64,000 nt of DNA from Lachnospiraceae bacterium (lineage in GTDB: Bacteria; Bacillota; Clostridia; Lachnospirales; Lachnospiraceae). Both the position numbers and the translations under genes were made by a program. The notes beneath the pieces were generated by a model. It had not been told where the DNA came from. It did no database searches and was given only the letters and a program-made list of their open reading frames with translations. Shown here piece by piece: positions 36,967-48,461 of the stretch. The DNA is taken from positions 21,125 to 85,124 of the forward strand of contig JAQXFO010000027.1 in NCBI GenBank assembly GCA_029005135.1. The letters are read 5' to 3'. Positions within the stretch are counted from its first letter, which is position 1; every line of letters starts with the position of its first letter.

Positions 36967-39356
36967 CACCGATGCCGGAACATAAGAGCATACGGCTTTA
37001 CGGGATCGTTCAGGGCGTCGGTTTCCGGCCTTTTGTCCATCGCCTGGCCTTAAGAGAAGGCATACGGGGATATGTGGCCAATATGAGCTCCTGTGTTGAG
37101 ATCGAAGCCGAAGGCAGTCCGGCGGCCCTTGACCGCTTTATCAGGGCTCTGACGGACGAAGCGCCGGAGCGCGCCGTTATCGTGAACGCCGGGATCACCG
37201 CCGCGGCCTGTGTCGGTTATGATGACTTTCGTATCGTGGAGAGCCGGCCTGACAGCGGAGACATTTTTGTCTCCCCTGATATCGCTGTCTGTCCGGAATG
37301 CCTGCGGGAACTGTACACCCCGTCAGACCGCCGTTTCGGGCATCCCTTTATCAACTGCACAGCCTGTGGGCCCCGGCTGACGATTCTGAAGAGTATGCCC
37401 TACGACCGCCCCGGCACAAGCATGGGAGCCTTTCCCATGTGCCCGGCCTGTTTCCGGGAGTACACGGATCCGACTGCCCGGCGGTATCATGCCCAGCCGG
37501 TAGCCTGTCCCGACTGCGGTCCGACCCTTTATTGTCTTGATGGCAGGGAGAGAGGTGCTGAGGGTCATGAAGCCCTGCTGGCTGCCCGGTCCGTTATCGC
37601 CCGCGGAGGTATTGCCGCAGTCAAGGGGATAGGCGGCTTCCATCTGTGCTGTGATGCGGAAAATGACGATGCCGTCAGACGTCTTCGGAAATTGAAACAA
37701 CGGCCGTCGAAACCCTTTGCCGTGATGGCAGCCGATATCGAGGCCGCCTTCGCCGTCGCGGAGACGGACGAGGACGCTGTGCGGATTCTGGACGGACCTG
37801 AGAAGCCGATCCTTCTTCTGAAGAAAAAGCCCGGTTCATCTCTGTCGCCCGCCGTTGCGCCCGGTAATCCCCGTGTGGGTCTCATGCTGCCTTATACACC
37901 GCTTCATGCCCTTCTTTTCCATGATCCCCGGGATCTCATAAACGGTGACAGGCGTGTCCTGGTTATGACCTCAGCCAACCCGCCCGGTCAGCCGATCTGC
38001 CGTACGGATGAGGCTGTCCTGGCCTGGTACGGCGGCATCTGTGATATTATCCTGAGTCACGACCGAGAGATCCTGACGGCAGCCGATGACTCCGTCATGA
38101 CACGTGTCCGCGGCGAGGTGCTGATGATCCGCCGCTCCCGCGGCTATGCCCCGCTGCCGGTGGCCTCTCGTGTGAAGACCGGTGCTCTGACGGACTGTCC
38201 GGAAGAGGAATCCGCCGATGTTCTGGCGATGGGAGGAGAACTGAAGAATGCGTTCTGTCTCGGAAACGCGCGTTATCTGTATCCGTCGGCTTATCTGAGC
38301 GATATGACGGATGTCAGGAGCCTTGAGGCTCTGGAGACCGCGATCGGCCATATGAGCCGTCTTCTGCATATGTCACCTTCGGTCATTGCCGTTGATAAGC
38401 ATCCGCGCTACGCGGTATCGGCTCTGGGTCGTCGTATGGCCGGGGACAGAGGCCTTCCGGTTATTGAGATCCAGCACCATTTTGCCCATATGGTTTCGGT
38501 CATGGCGGAGAACCATCTGGATGAGATGATCACAGGGGCGGTCTTTGACGGTACCGGTTACGGCGATGACGGGACGGTCTGGGGCGGTGAATTCCTGACG
38601 GGAGACCGGCGGCAGTATGTGCGCCGCGGCTGCCTGCACCGCCTCTATCTGGCCGGCGGCGACAGTGCTTCGAGAGAGGGCTGGCGCAGTGCCTGTGCCT
38701 GGCTGTACGATGCCCTGGGAGAAGAGGCCGGACCACTCTGCCGGAAGCTTCAGCTGGCCTCTGACGAGGCTGCTGCCGCTCAGCTGGCGATGACGTCAAA
38801 ACACTTCGGCGGCATCATGACCTCCAGCGGCGGCCGCCTTTTTGATGCCGCGAGTGCGATCCTCGGTTTATGCCGCGTCTCCACCTTCGAAGGTGAGGCA
38901 GCGATGGCACTTCAGTTTGCGGCGCAGACTTATCGGGAGAATCATACGGAAAGCCTTGCGGATCCCTCCCTTTTTACCTGCCGCCGCACAAACCTTTCGG
39001 ATGAAAGCGGCCGGGAGGGCGATTTCTTTGAAATGGACCCGTCGGCACTCCTGTGCCGGCTGGCGGAAGGCCGCCTCAGGGGCGAGGACCCGCGTTATCT
39101 GGCGGCGCTGTTCCATGACACGATGGCGTTATTGATCGCAGAGGGCGTCAGCGAGGCGTCTCAGGCGGCAGGCGGCATCAAAAAAGCCGCCCTGAGCGGC
39201 GGCGTTATGGTCAATGATTATCTGGCGGCCCTTATCAGTGACAGGCTGACGGAGCGGGGGTTTGATGTGTACACACATCATATGATTCCGCCCGGCGACA
39301 ACGGACTGGCTCTCGGTCAGGCTGCGGCGGCGTTGGCCCTTATCAGACAGCGGTGA
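36963..39356 (+). CDS. hypF: Carbamoyltransferase HypF
   Basis: Acylphosphatase IVQGVGFRPFVHRLA; zinc motifs CPECLRE...CTACGPR, CPACFREY...CPDCGPT; Kae1-like QHHFAHMVSVMAEN. Confidence 0.95.
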   Translation: MTPMPEHKSIRLYGIVQGVGFRPFVHRLALREGIRGYVANMSSCVEIEAEGSPAALDRFIRALTDEAPERAVIVNAGITAAACVGYDDFRIVESRPDSGDIFVSPDIAVCPECLRELYTPSDRRFGHPFINCTACGPRLTILKSMPYDRPGTSMGAFPMCPACFREYTDPTARRYHAQPVACPDCGPTLYCLDGRERGAEGHEALLAARSVIARGGIAAVKGIGGFHLCCDAENDDAVRRLRKLKQRPSKPFAVMAADIEAAFAVAETDEDAVRILDGPEKPILLLKKKPGSSLSPAVAPGNPRVGLMLPYTPLHALLFHDPRDLINGDRRVLVMTSANPPGQPICRTDEAVLAWYGGICDIILSHDREILTAADDSVMTRVRGEVLMIRRSRGYAPLPVASRVKTGALTDCPEEESADVLAMGGELKNAFCLGNARYLYPSAYLSDMTDVRSLEALETAIGHMSRLLHMSPSVIAVDKHPRYAVSALGRRMAGDRGLPVIEIQHHFAHMVSVMAENHLDEMITGAVFDGTGYGDDGTVWGGEFLTGDRRQYVRRGCLHRLYLAGGDSASREGWRSACAWLYDALGEEAGPLCRKLQLASDEAAAAQLAMTSKHFGGIMTSSGGRLFDAASAILGLCRVSTFEGEAAMALQFAAQTYRENHTESLADPSLFTCRRTNLSDESGREGDFFEMDPSALLCRLAEGRLRGEDPRYLAALFHDTMALLIAEGVSEASQAAGGIKKAALSGGVMVNDYLAALISDRLTERGFDVYTHHMIPPGDNGLALGQAAAALALIRQR

Positions 39357-39867
39357 CGGCCATGTGGCGGAAACCCCTGGCGCCGTAGTCACGGACAAGG
39401 GCGGCCAGTAAGTCAGCTGTTTCGCGATAGAAGGCTGTCAGGACATTGATGTGAGAGGCAAGGAGCGCTGTTTTCTCGGTGGGGGTGCTGAGAGCGGCAA
39501 TCGTGCGCTCTTCCCCGGGGAGCAGGAGTTCGACGGGAATGTGGCGCTTGAAATCGGCCAGGGCCGGATCGTTGTAACGGGTCTCCAGAAGATCGGCGGT
39601 CTCTCGCAGGGAACGGATGAGGCGTTTGACGGCGGAGAAGCCGAGGATATTGATCTCATCCCCAAAGGCGAAGGGATTCTTCATAACGTCTTCGATGAAG
39701 GGCAGCAGAAGCATGCGGCCCGCCTCGTTGTCGAGACAGAGCTCGTCCGCGGTGATCCAGTCGGCATCGGCATTCATGATCGCTTTGTTAACGGGTGTCA
39801 TACGAAAAGTCAGATCGCGGGTATAGCCGGATCTGACGGGGATTCTGTAAGCTGTGTCTTTTGTCAT
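39343..39867 (-). CDS. Hypothetical protein
   Basis: 174-aa ORF with upstream RBS (aaggaagg on minus strand); convergent 14-bp overlap with hypF. Confidence 0.7.
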   Translation of the reverse strand: MTKDTAYRIPVRSGYTRDLTFRMTPVNKAIMNADADWITADELCLDNEAGRMLLLPFIEDVMKNPFAFGDEINILGFSAVKRLIRSLRETADLLETRYNDPALADFKRHIPVELLLPGEERTIAALSTPTEKTALLASHINVLTAFYRETADLLAALVRDYGARGFRHMAVTAV

Positions 39868-39967
39868 GGCAGATCCTTCCTTTCATGGTATCGTCAGGAC
39901 AGCCGTCGGTGACAACTGCTGACCTAAGACAGTATTGTAGCACAAGAAGACAGGAGCATGCAATTTT

Positions 39968-40750
39968 ATGGGAACCGGCTTTTCACAGGAAGAGAGACAG
40001 CGCTGCACGCTGTGTGCTGCCGGCTGCCTTCTCGGTGAGGGTGAGACCGGACATTGTGGCCAGCGCCGTCGGGTGGAAGGCCGCCTGATGGCGATCGGCT
40101 ACGGCCGTATAACTCAGCTGTCGCCGCTGCCGGCGGAAGATCTGCTGTCCCGGGCCTATCCGGGAAGCCTTCTGATGACAATTGGCTGCGGGACGGACGG
40201 GAATGCCCGCTGCTGCAGGCCGTCAGAAATCGCCGGTGAGATTAAAGCGCTGAAAAAGCACGGCTGCATCGGAGCGGCCTATATGTACCGGGAACCTTTG
40301 CAGAACTGGGAATTCGTCCGCGACACGGCCCGGGAGGTCCGGCTGTCCGGTATGAAGAACGTCCTGGTCACCGGTGGCCTTTGCGATCCGGCTCTTCTTT
40401 CGCGCCTGAGGCATGAACTGGATATCCTGGTGCTGCGTTGTGATGCTGCAGGCAGGGCGGAAAGGCCCGATCCGGCGGCTGCCGAAGAGGTTTCCGGGCA
40501 CCGGCGCCGCTTCCTTGAAAAAGCCGCCGCGATGCTGCCGACGGAGCTTCTGCTTGTGCTTCAAGGCGGCGGTGGCGATGAGGTTCTGGTCAGGACGATG
40601 GCCCGTGAAGCGGCCGCCATCCGGCGGGGTATGCCTATGAGCCTTCGGCTTAAACACTCTGATGCCGGGCCGGAAGCCGCGATACACCTTAACGCCATGA
40701 AAAAGGCAGCCGAAGAGGAACTGACCTGTGTGACGATCCGAATTATCTGA
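39968..40750 (+). CDS. Radical-SAM-like (PflA/AmmeMemoRadiSam-type) protein lacking the CX3CX2C cluster motif
   Basis: CTLCAAGCLLGEGETGHCGQRRRVEGRL and GCIGAAYMYREPLQNWEFVRDTAREVRLSGMKNVLVTGG resemble the family, but the cluster region reads TIGCGTDGNARCCRPSEI. Confidence 0.75.
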   Translation: MGTGFSQEERQRCTLCAAGCLLGEGETGHCGQRRRVEGRLMAIGYGRITQLSPLPAEDLLSRAYPGSLLMTIGCGTDGNARCCRPSEIAGEIKALKKHGCIGAAYMYREPLQNWEFVRDTAREVRLSGMKNVLVTGGLCDPALLSRLRHELDILVLRCDAAGRAERPDPAAAEEVSGHRRRFLEKAAAMLPTELLLVLQGGGGDEVLVRTMAREAAAIRRGMPMSLRLKHSDAGPEAAIHLNAMKKAAEEELTCVTIRII

Positions 40751-40786
40751 GTCATGAAAAAATGACGGGGTAATTCGGATTTTTCT
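40736..40786 (+). terminator. Intrinsic terminator overlapping stop of radical-SAM-like gene
   Basis: ATCCGAATTAtctgaGTCATgaaaaaATGACggggTAATTCGGATttttc. Confidence 0.8.
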
Positions 40787-40858
40787 TTTCTTTTACCTTA
40801 GTTTTACATATAATAAACCTGTCTGGCTAATTTTTGAAAAAGTCTCGGGGGAGCTTTT

Positions 40859-42670
40859 ATGGATATTTTTAACATTTTCCAACTTCTCGGCGGTCTGGCC
40901 TTCTTCCTTTACGGTATGACCGTCCTGTCGGGAAACCTGCAGAAAATGGCGGGCGGCAAGCTTGAGAAGATGCTGCAGCTCGTGACAGACAACAAATTTC
41001 TGGGTCTGATCTTCGGTATTGTTATCACCGTGGCGATCCAGTCCTCATCCGCCATGACGGTTATGCTGGTCGGTTTTGTTAACTCCGGCATCATGAAAGT
41101 CGGACAGACGATCAGCGTGATTATGGGCTCCGACATCGGTACGACGCTGACCTCCTGGATTTTATCCCTGTCCGGCGTCAGCTCTGACAATCCTTTCATC
41201 AAGCTGCTGAATCCGAAGTATTTCTCACCGATCGTGGCCCTTATCGGTATCCTGATGTTTATGGTTTCCAAGAAGGAAAAGCGCAAAAACATCGGTGCCA
41301 TGCTTCTTGGCTTCTCTATCCTGATGACCGGTATGAACATGATGAGTTCGGCCATGAGCCCGCTGTCCGATATGCCGGAATTCACCGAGATCCTGACGGC
41401 CTTTACGAACCCGATCCTTGGCGTGCTTGTCGGTACGGCCCTGACCGCCGTGGTTCAGAGCTCGGCGGCGACCGTCGGTATCCTGCAGGCCTTGTCTCTG
41501 ACGGGCCAGATTACCTACGGTATGGCGATTCCCATCGTCATGGGCGAGAATATCGGCACCTGTATGACCGCTATCCTGTCGGCCTTCGGCGTCAATCGCA
41601 AGGCAAAAAGGGTGGCGACGATCCATGTGGCGATCAAAGTCATCGGTACGATCATAGGCCTTGCCGTTTACTATGTGATCGACCTGGCGCTGAATCTGAG
41701 TTTCCTGCAGTCGGCCACAAGTCCGATCTCCATCGCTATCATCCATACGGTCTTCAATATCTGCCTTGTGGCGGTCACCTTCCCCTTCCAGAAACAGCTT
41801 GAGAAGCTGGCTAACTGGCTTCTGCCGGATAAGAAGGATGATCAGGAACTGTTCCTCGACGAGCGTCTGCTCGTCACACCTTCCGTGGCTATGGCCGAAT
41901 GCAGCCGTGCCATGATGCGTATGACGGAACTGACCGAGAAGAGTCTGGATATCGCGATCGACCTGTTCTATCGCTACGATGCCGAGGATATGCTTTTTAT
42001 CACACAGAATGAAGAACGCATCGACGCTTACGAAGACCACATCGGCAATTATCTGATGAAGATCAATATGGCTGACATGGGCCTGTCGGATGCCGATACC
42101 CTGAAGTCCTCCAAGGTCCTTCACGGCATCAACGAATTCGAACGTCTGGCCGACCATGCGCTTAAGCTGGCCCAGTCGGCGGAGGAGATGCATGAGAAGG
42201 ATATCAAGTTCTCGGTACAGGCCTCCGACGAGATTGAGAATATCCTCAATGCCATGACTGAGATCTATAACACCGCCATCGAGTGCTTCCGTGAGGATAA
42301 TATCGTCAAGGCGAAGAAATGTCAGCCTCTGCAGGCTGTCATCGATGTGCTGGTCTATGAATACAAGGAAAATCATGTCGACCGTATCCAGAAGCAGCAG
42401 TGCAGCACGGAACAGGGCTTCATTTTCAATGACATGCTGACCAGCATCAACCGGATATCCGATCACTGCATGAATATTGCGGCCTCGGTTCTGCGCAACG
42501 AAAACAGAGACAGGCCGGGTGTTCAGGGTTACATGCACGATATTAAGGAAAAGACCCGCGAAGAATATATTGACCAGTATAATGAATACTACGCCAGATA
42601 CGTCGAGCATTCGACTGCCGGACGTCGTACCGAAAACGCCGGGGATGTAGAGATCATTTCCGCACAATAA
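40859..42670 (+). CDS. Na/Pi cotransporter family protein (with PhoU-like C-terminal domain)
   Basis: GGLAFFLYGMTVLSGNLQKMAGGKLEKML; AIQSSSAMTVMLVGFVNSGIM; AVVQSSAATVGILQALS. Confidence 0.95.
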   Translation: MDIFNIFQLLGGLAFFLYGMTVLSGNLQKMAGGKLEKMLQLVTDNKFLGLIFGIVITVAIQSSSAMTVMLVGFVNSGIMKVGQTISVIMGSDIGTTLTSWILSLSGVSSDNPFIKLLNPKYFSPIVALIGILMFMVSKKEKRKNIGAMLLGFSILMTGMNMMSSAMSPLSDMPEFTEILTAFTNPILGVLVGTALTAVVQSSAATVGILQALSLTGQITYGMAIPIVMGENIGTCMTAILSAFGVNRKAKRVATIHVAIKVIGTIIGLAVYYVIDLALNLSFLQSATSPISIAIIHTVFNICLVAVTFPFQKQLEKLANWLLPDKKDDQELFLDERLLVTPSVAMAECSRAMMRMTELTEKSLDIAIDLFYRYDAEDMLFITQNEERIDAYEDHIGNYLMKINMADMGLSDADTLKSSKVLHGINEFERLADHALKLAQSAEEMHEKDIKFSVQASDEIENILNAMTEIYNTAIECFREDNIVKAKKCQPLQAVIDVLVYEYKENHVDRIQKQQCSTEQGFIFNDMLTSINRISDHCMNIAASVLRNENRDRPGVQGYMHDIKEKTREEYIDQYNEYYARYVEHSTAGRRTENAGDVEIISAQ

Positions 42671-42684
42671 GAACGGACATTCTT

Positions 42685-42731
42685 TAGCCATTCAGCGCAA
42701 AAAAGGATTGCTTTTTTCCGCTGAATGGCTA
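42685..42731. promoter_or_regulatory. Long near-perfect inverted repeat overlapping the presumptive gdhA promoter
   Basis: TAGCCATTCAGCG-C-AAAAAAG gattg CTTTTTT-C-CGCTGAATGGCTA; right arm spans TTGCTT-16 bp-TATAAT. Confidence 0.6.
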
Positions 42732-42779
42732 TAATGATGAGAGGGTTAAAAAACCCGGTATGAATAAGCATAACGATGA

Positions 42780-44255
<1,476 letters not shown>

Positions 44256-44290
44256 TAACGGAATAGTGACGGCTGTTTGAGGCCGGCCGG

Positions 44291-44330
44291 AAGCGCAGAA
44301 CAAGAGAGATCCTGTTCTGCGCTTTCCTTA
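44291..44330 (+). terminator. Intrinsic terminator after gdhA
   Basis: AGCGCAGAACAagagagatccTGTTCTGCGCTttcctt. Confidence 0.75.
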
Positions 44331-44500
44331 TGCGTAAAATGTCGTGAAGCGGCCTTGGCGTCAGGGCGGCCGTTATGAATTGAGTCCGCTGCCGAAAATA
44401 TTTTCAAAATTTCTCCGTTAAAAAAAGGAAATCCCTTTTTTGTACGGAATAAATAGTTGTAGACATTTTTGGAGACCCGGGACGGGAGAAAGGGGATGCG

Positions 44501-45511
44501 GTGCTGATCAGAGAAGAACTTGAGATCAGGGAAAAAGAGACCTTAAGCCCCTTTGCCTGTCTGTCGGCCGACAGTCGGGGCCGAAGTCGCCCCGAGGAAC
44601 CCTGTGATATCCGAACCTGTTATATGCGCGACCGAGACAGGATTGTTCACAGCAAGGCCTTTCGACGGCTGAAGGACAAGACGCAGGTATTCCTGTCGCC
44701 CCAGGGGGATCATTACCGGACTCGGATGATGCACACGCTGGAGGTTTCACAGACCGCCCGAACCGTGGCCCGCTGTCTCAGACTCAACGAAGATCTGGTG
44801 GAAGCCATAGCCCTGGGCCATGATCTTGGCCATACACCCTTCGGACACGCCGGAGAGAGAGCACTCAATGACGTGAGCCCCGACGGCTTTGTCCACAGTG
44901 CTCAGAGCCTTCGTATCGTCGATAGCCTTGAAAAGGAAGGCCGCGGACTCAATCTGACGGCCGAGGTGCGGGACGGGATCCTGAATCACGGTACCAAGGA
45001 TCAGCCCTCGACATTGGAGGGACAGGTGGTCAGGCTGTGTGACAAGATTGCCTATGTTCATCATGATACCGATGACGGCATCCGGGCCGGCCTTATCAGC
45101 GAGGGGGATATTCCGGCCTCTCTGAGACAGCTTCTGGGCGAGAACACACGTGCCAGACTCAATACCTTTATCCACGATATCGTCCGTGAATCCCGCGGAC
45201 AGGATCATATCAGCATGTCGCCGCTGATCGGCGAGGCTCTTTTTGACATGCGCGACTTCATGTTCCGCCATCTCTATACGAATCCGGCGGCCAAGAGCGA
45301 GGAGATCAAGGCCGACCGTATGCTGAAGCAGCTGTACACCTATTACACGACATACCCGGAGACCATGGGACCCGAATTCTTCCGCATGATTACGGAGGGC
45401 GGGGAAAAGACAGAGCGGGTGGTCTGTGACTATATTTCCGGGATGACGGATCAGTATTCTATCGCACGGTACCGTGAAATCTTCGTGCCACGGTCATGGA
45501 GTAAATACTAA
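44501..45511 (+). CDS. Deoxyguanosinetriphosphate triphosphohydrolase-like HD protein
   Basis: RDRDRIVHSKAFRRLKDKTQVFLSPQGDHYRTRMMHTLEVSQTARTVARCLRLNEDLVEAIALGHDLGHTPFGHAGE. Confidence 0.95.
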   Translation: MLIREELEIREKETLSPFACLSADSRGRSRPEEPCDIRTCYMRDRDRIVHSKAFRRLKDKTQVFLSPQGDHYRTRMMHTLEVSQTARTVARCLRLNEDLVEAIALGHDLGHTPFGHAGERALNDVSPDGFVHSAQSLRIVDSLEKEGRGLNLTAEVRDGILNHGTKDQPSTLEGQVVRLCDKIAYVHHDTDDGIRAGLISEGDIPASLRQLLGENTRARLNTFIHDIVRESRGQDHISMSPLIGEALFDMRDFMFRHLYTNPAAKSEEIKADRMLKQLYTYYTTYPETMGPEFFRMITEGGEKTERVVCDYISGMTDQYSIARYREIFVPRSWSKY

Positions 45512-47316
45512 TGAGCTATCAATATTCGGGTGATCAGATCGAAGCGGTCAGGTCTGCCAATGACATCGTGGATGTTATCGGCGCTGTCGTTGCGCTGAAG
45601 CGGTCCGGCTCCAATTACACGGGCCTGTGTCCTTTTCATAACGAAAAGACACCCTCCTTCAGTGTCAGCCGCACCAAGCAGATGTATTACTGCTTCGGCT
45701 GTCATGCCGGCGGTAATGTCCTGACATTCGTCATGGAATACTATCAGTATTCTTTTGTGGAGGCTCTGCAGTTTCTGGCCGACCGTGCGGGCATAACTCT
45801 GCCGAAAGCCGAGGATACCGGCCGCAGCAAGGCCTATCTGGACCGGCAGGCACGTCTCTATGACATCCAGAAGAAGGCGGCGGCCTATTATCATTATCGC
45901 CTGAAACAGCCGTCCGGCGAGGCGGGCCTGCGTTATCTCAGGAAGCGCGGGCTTAGCGATGAGACGATTCGGACCTTCGGCCTTGGCTATGCCGGCAAAT
46001 ACAGTCAGGATCTGTACCGTTATCTTAAGAGCAAGGATTTTTCGGATGAGGATCTGAAAGACGCAGGACTCTTTACCTTCACGGAGAAAAACGGCTTCAC
46101 CGATAAATTCTGGAATCGCGTCATGTTTCCGATCCAGAATGTGCAGGGTAAGGTGATCGGCTTCGGCGGGCGCGTTATGGGCGACGGCAAGCCTAAATAT
46201 CTCAATTCGCCGGATACGGATCTTTTCAATAAAAGAAAAAATCTCTATGCGCTGAATATCGCCCGCCGATCGCGAGAGAAAACGATCATCCTCTGCGAAG
46301 GCTACATGGATGTCATATCCATGCATCAGGCGGGCTTTACCAATGCGGTAGCTTCTCTGGGAACGGCGCTGACACCGGAGCAGGCAGCTCTTCTCAAACG
46401 CTATACGTCAGATATCCGTCTGCTCTATGACAGCGACGGTGCCGGCGTCAATGCCGCCCTGAGGGCCTTCCCGATTCTGGCGGAGGCAGGGCTCCGGGCC
46501 CGGGTCGTCGATCTGAAGCCCTACAAGGATCCTGACGAACTGATACGGGCTGAGGGCGCTGACGGGCTCAGGCGGCGTCTGGCATCAAGCCGGGATGCCT
46601 TCATGTTCGAACTGGACCAGCTGGCCCGGGGCTATCGCCTGAATGATCCCCAGGAGGCCACCATTTTCCAGGAAAAGACAGCCGAAAAGCTGCTGCGCTT
46701 TGCTGATGATATGGAACGTGAAAACTACCTGAGGGCTGCCTCTGCGGATTATCATATTCCGGAAAGCGCCCTGAGGAAAAAGGTGGTGACACTGGCCCTT
46801 CGCGGGACACCGGCCTCCGCCTACAATACGCCGAAGCCGACGGGAAAGACGGTCCTTACCAGAGAAGAAGCCGGAGCACTGCCGGAGAAAATGATGCTGA
46901 CCTATCTGGCTTCCTATCCGGAGGCCTTTGCCGAGACGGCCCGCTATATCGGTCCGGAGGATTTCCGGGATCCGTTGTGCCGGGAGATCGCCGTTGAGCT
47001 CTACGCTCAGAAAGAAACGGGACAGGTCAGAGAAGCCGCGCTTCTCAACCGCTTCACGGATCCGGAGACGCAGAAGACCGTGGCCGGATTATTTCACACC
47101 ACGGTGGATGTGGCGACAGAAGCCGAACAGGACCGCGCGTTCACGGATACCGTCCTGAAACTGATGGAAAACAGCCTGACTGCCGCGCTCGACAGCTGGG
47201 ACGGCGATCCGGAGGCCCTCAGGGCGCTCATGACAAAACGATCGGAATGGGAGATGATGAAGAAAAACCGGCTTTTTCATCTGCCTTTTGATAAAGAGAA
47301 TGGAACAGGAGTGTAA
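45511..47316 (+). CDS. dnaG: DNA primase
   Basis: Zinc finger [57 protein letters not shown]. Confidence 0.97.
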   Translation: MSYQYSGDQIEAVRSANDIVDVIGAVVALKRSGSNYTGLCPFHNEKTPSFSVSRTKQMYYCFGCHAGGNVLTFVMEYYQYSFVEALQFLADRAGITLPKAEDTGRSKAYLDRQARLYDIQKKAAAYYHYRLKQPSGEAGLRYLRKRGLSDETIRTFGLGYAGKYSQDLYRYLKSKDFSDEDLKDAGLFTFTEKNGFTDKFWNRVMFPIQNVQGKVIGFGGRVMGDGKPKYLNSPDTDLFNKRKNLYALNIARRSREKTIILCEGYMDVISMHQAGFTNAVASLGTALTPEQAALLKRYTSDIRLLYDSDGAGVNAALRAFPILAEAGLRARVVDLKPYKDPDELIRAEGADGLRRRLASSRDAFMFELDQLARGYRLNDPQEATIFQEKTAEKLLRFADDMERENYLRAASADYHIPESALRKKVVTLALRGTPASAYNTPKPTGKTVLTREEAGALPEKMMLTYLASYPEAFAETARYIGPEDFRDPLCREIAVELYAQKETGQVREAALLNRFTDPETQKTVAGLFHTTVDVATEAEQDRAFTDTVLKLMENSLTAALDSWDGDPEALRALMTKRSEWEMMKKNRLFHLPFDKENGTGV

Positions 47317-47318
47317 AC

Positions 47319-48461
47319 ATGGATAACAATCAAATTCAGTTTTCCCAGAAACTGTCTGAGCTTTTGATTCTTTCCTCACGGAAAAACAAGGTTCTGGATT
47401 ACAAGGAGATCGGTGATGCCTTCAAAACCGTGACATTGTCGACGGAAGACATGGAAAAGGTGCTGGATTTCCTCGAAGCCGCCGGGATCGATGTGCTGAG
47501 AATGGAGGAATCCCCGGAGGGTGATGACAGCCTGCTGCTTCTGCAGGACGATGATGACGTCGATTTGAGCGAAGAAGAAGAGGTGGATGTCGAGAAGATC
47601 GATCTCTCCGTCCCTGAGGGCATATCCATAGAAGACCCTGTCCGTATGTATCTGAAGGAGATCGGCAAGGTGCCGCTTCTGACGGCCGAAGAGGAGATTG
47701 AGCTGTCAAAACAGATGGAAGAGGGGGGCGAGAAGGGGAAAATGGCCCAGCAGAGACTGGCGGAGGCCAACCTGCGTCTGGTCGTCTCCATCGCCAAGCG
47801 GTATGTCGGCCGCGGCATGCTTTTCCTTGACCTGATCCAGGAGGGCAACCTCGGTCTGATCAAGGCTGTTGAAAAATACGATTACCGCAAGGGTTTCAAG
47901 TTCTCCACCTATGCTACCTGGTGGATCCGTCAGGCCATTACCCGCGCTATCGCGGATCAGGCCAGAACGATCCGTATCCCGGTTCATATGGTCGAGACGA
48001 TCAACAAACTGATCCGTGTCTCCCGGCAGCTGCTGCAGGAACTCGGCCGTGAACCTACACCGGATGAGATCGCCGATAAGATGGGCATGTCACCGGAGCG
48101 TGTCCGTGAGATTCTCAAGATTTCTCAGGAGCCGGTCTCTCTGGAGACCCCCATCGGCGAAGAGGAGGACAGCCATCTGGGTGACTTCATTCAGGACGAC
48201 AACGTGCCGGTACCGGCCGATGCCGCGGCTTTTACGCTGCTGAAGGAACAACTCGGGGAAGTACTGAATACGCTGACAGACCGGGAACAGAAGGTGCTGC
48301 GGCTGCGCTTTGGTCTGGATGACGGCCGTGCCAGAACACTGGAGGAGGTCGGCAAGGAATTCAACGTAACCCGTGAACGTATCCGCCAGATCGAAGCCAA
48401 GGCGCTCCGGAAACTGAGACATCCGAGCCGCAGCCGCAAGCTGAAGGATTATCTCGACTGA
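47319..48461 (+). CDS. rpoD: RNA polymerase sigma factor RpoD (sigma-A)
   Basis: [74 protein letters not shown]; region 4 HTH. Confidence 0.98.
   Translation: MDNNQIQFSQKLSELLILSSRKNKVLDYKEIGDAFKTVTLSTEDMEKVLDFLEAAGIDVLRMEESPEGDDSLLLLQDDDDVDLSEEEEVDVEKIDLSVPEGISIEDPVRMYLKEIGKVPLLTAEEEIELSKQMEEGGEKGKMAQQRLAEANLRLVVSIAKRYVGRGMLFLDLIQEGNLGLIKAVEKYDYRKGFKFSTYATWWIRQAITRAIADQARTIRIPVHMVETINKLIRVSRQLLQELGREPTPDEIADKMGMSPERVREILKISQEPVSLETPIGEEEDSHLGDFIQDDNVPVPADAAAFTLLKEQLGEVLNTLTDREQKVLRLRFGLDDGRARTLEEVGKEFNVTRERIRQIEAKALRKLRHPSRSRKLKDYLD

Noticed and set aside
41225-42691. 488-aa minus-strand ORF opposite the Na/Pi cotransporter
   Set aside because: Shadow ORF of a clear coding sequence; no recognisable motifs.
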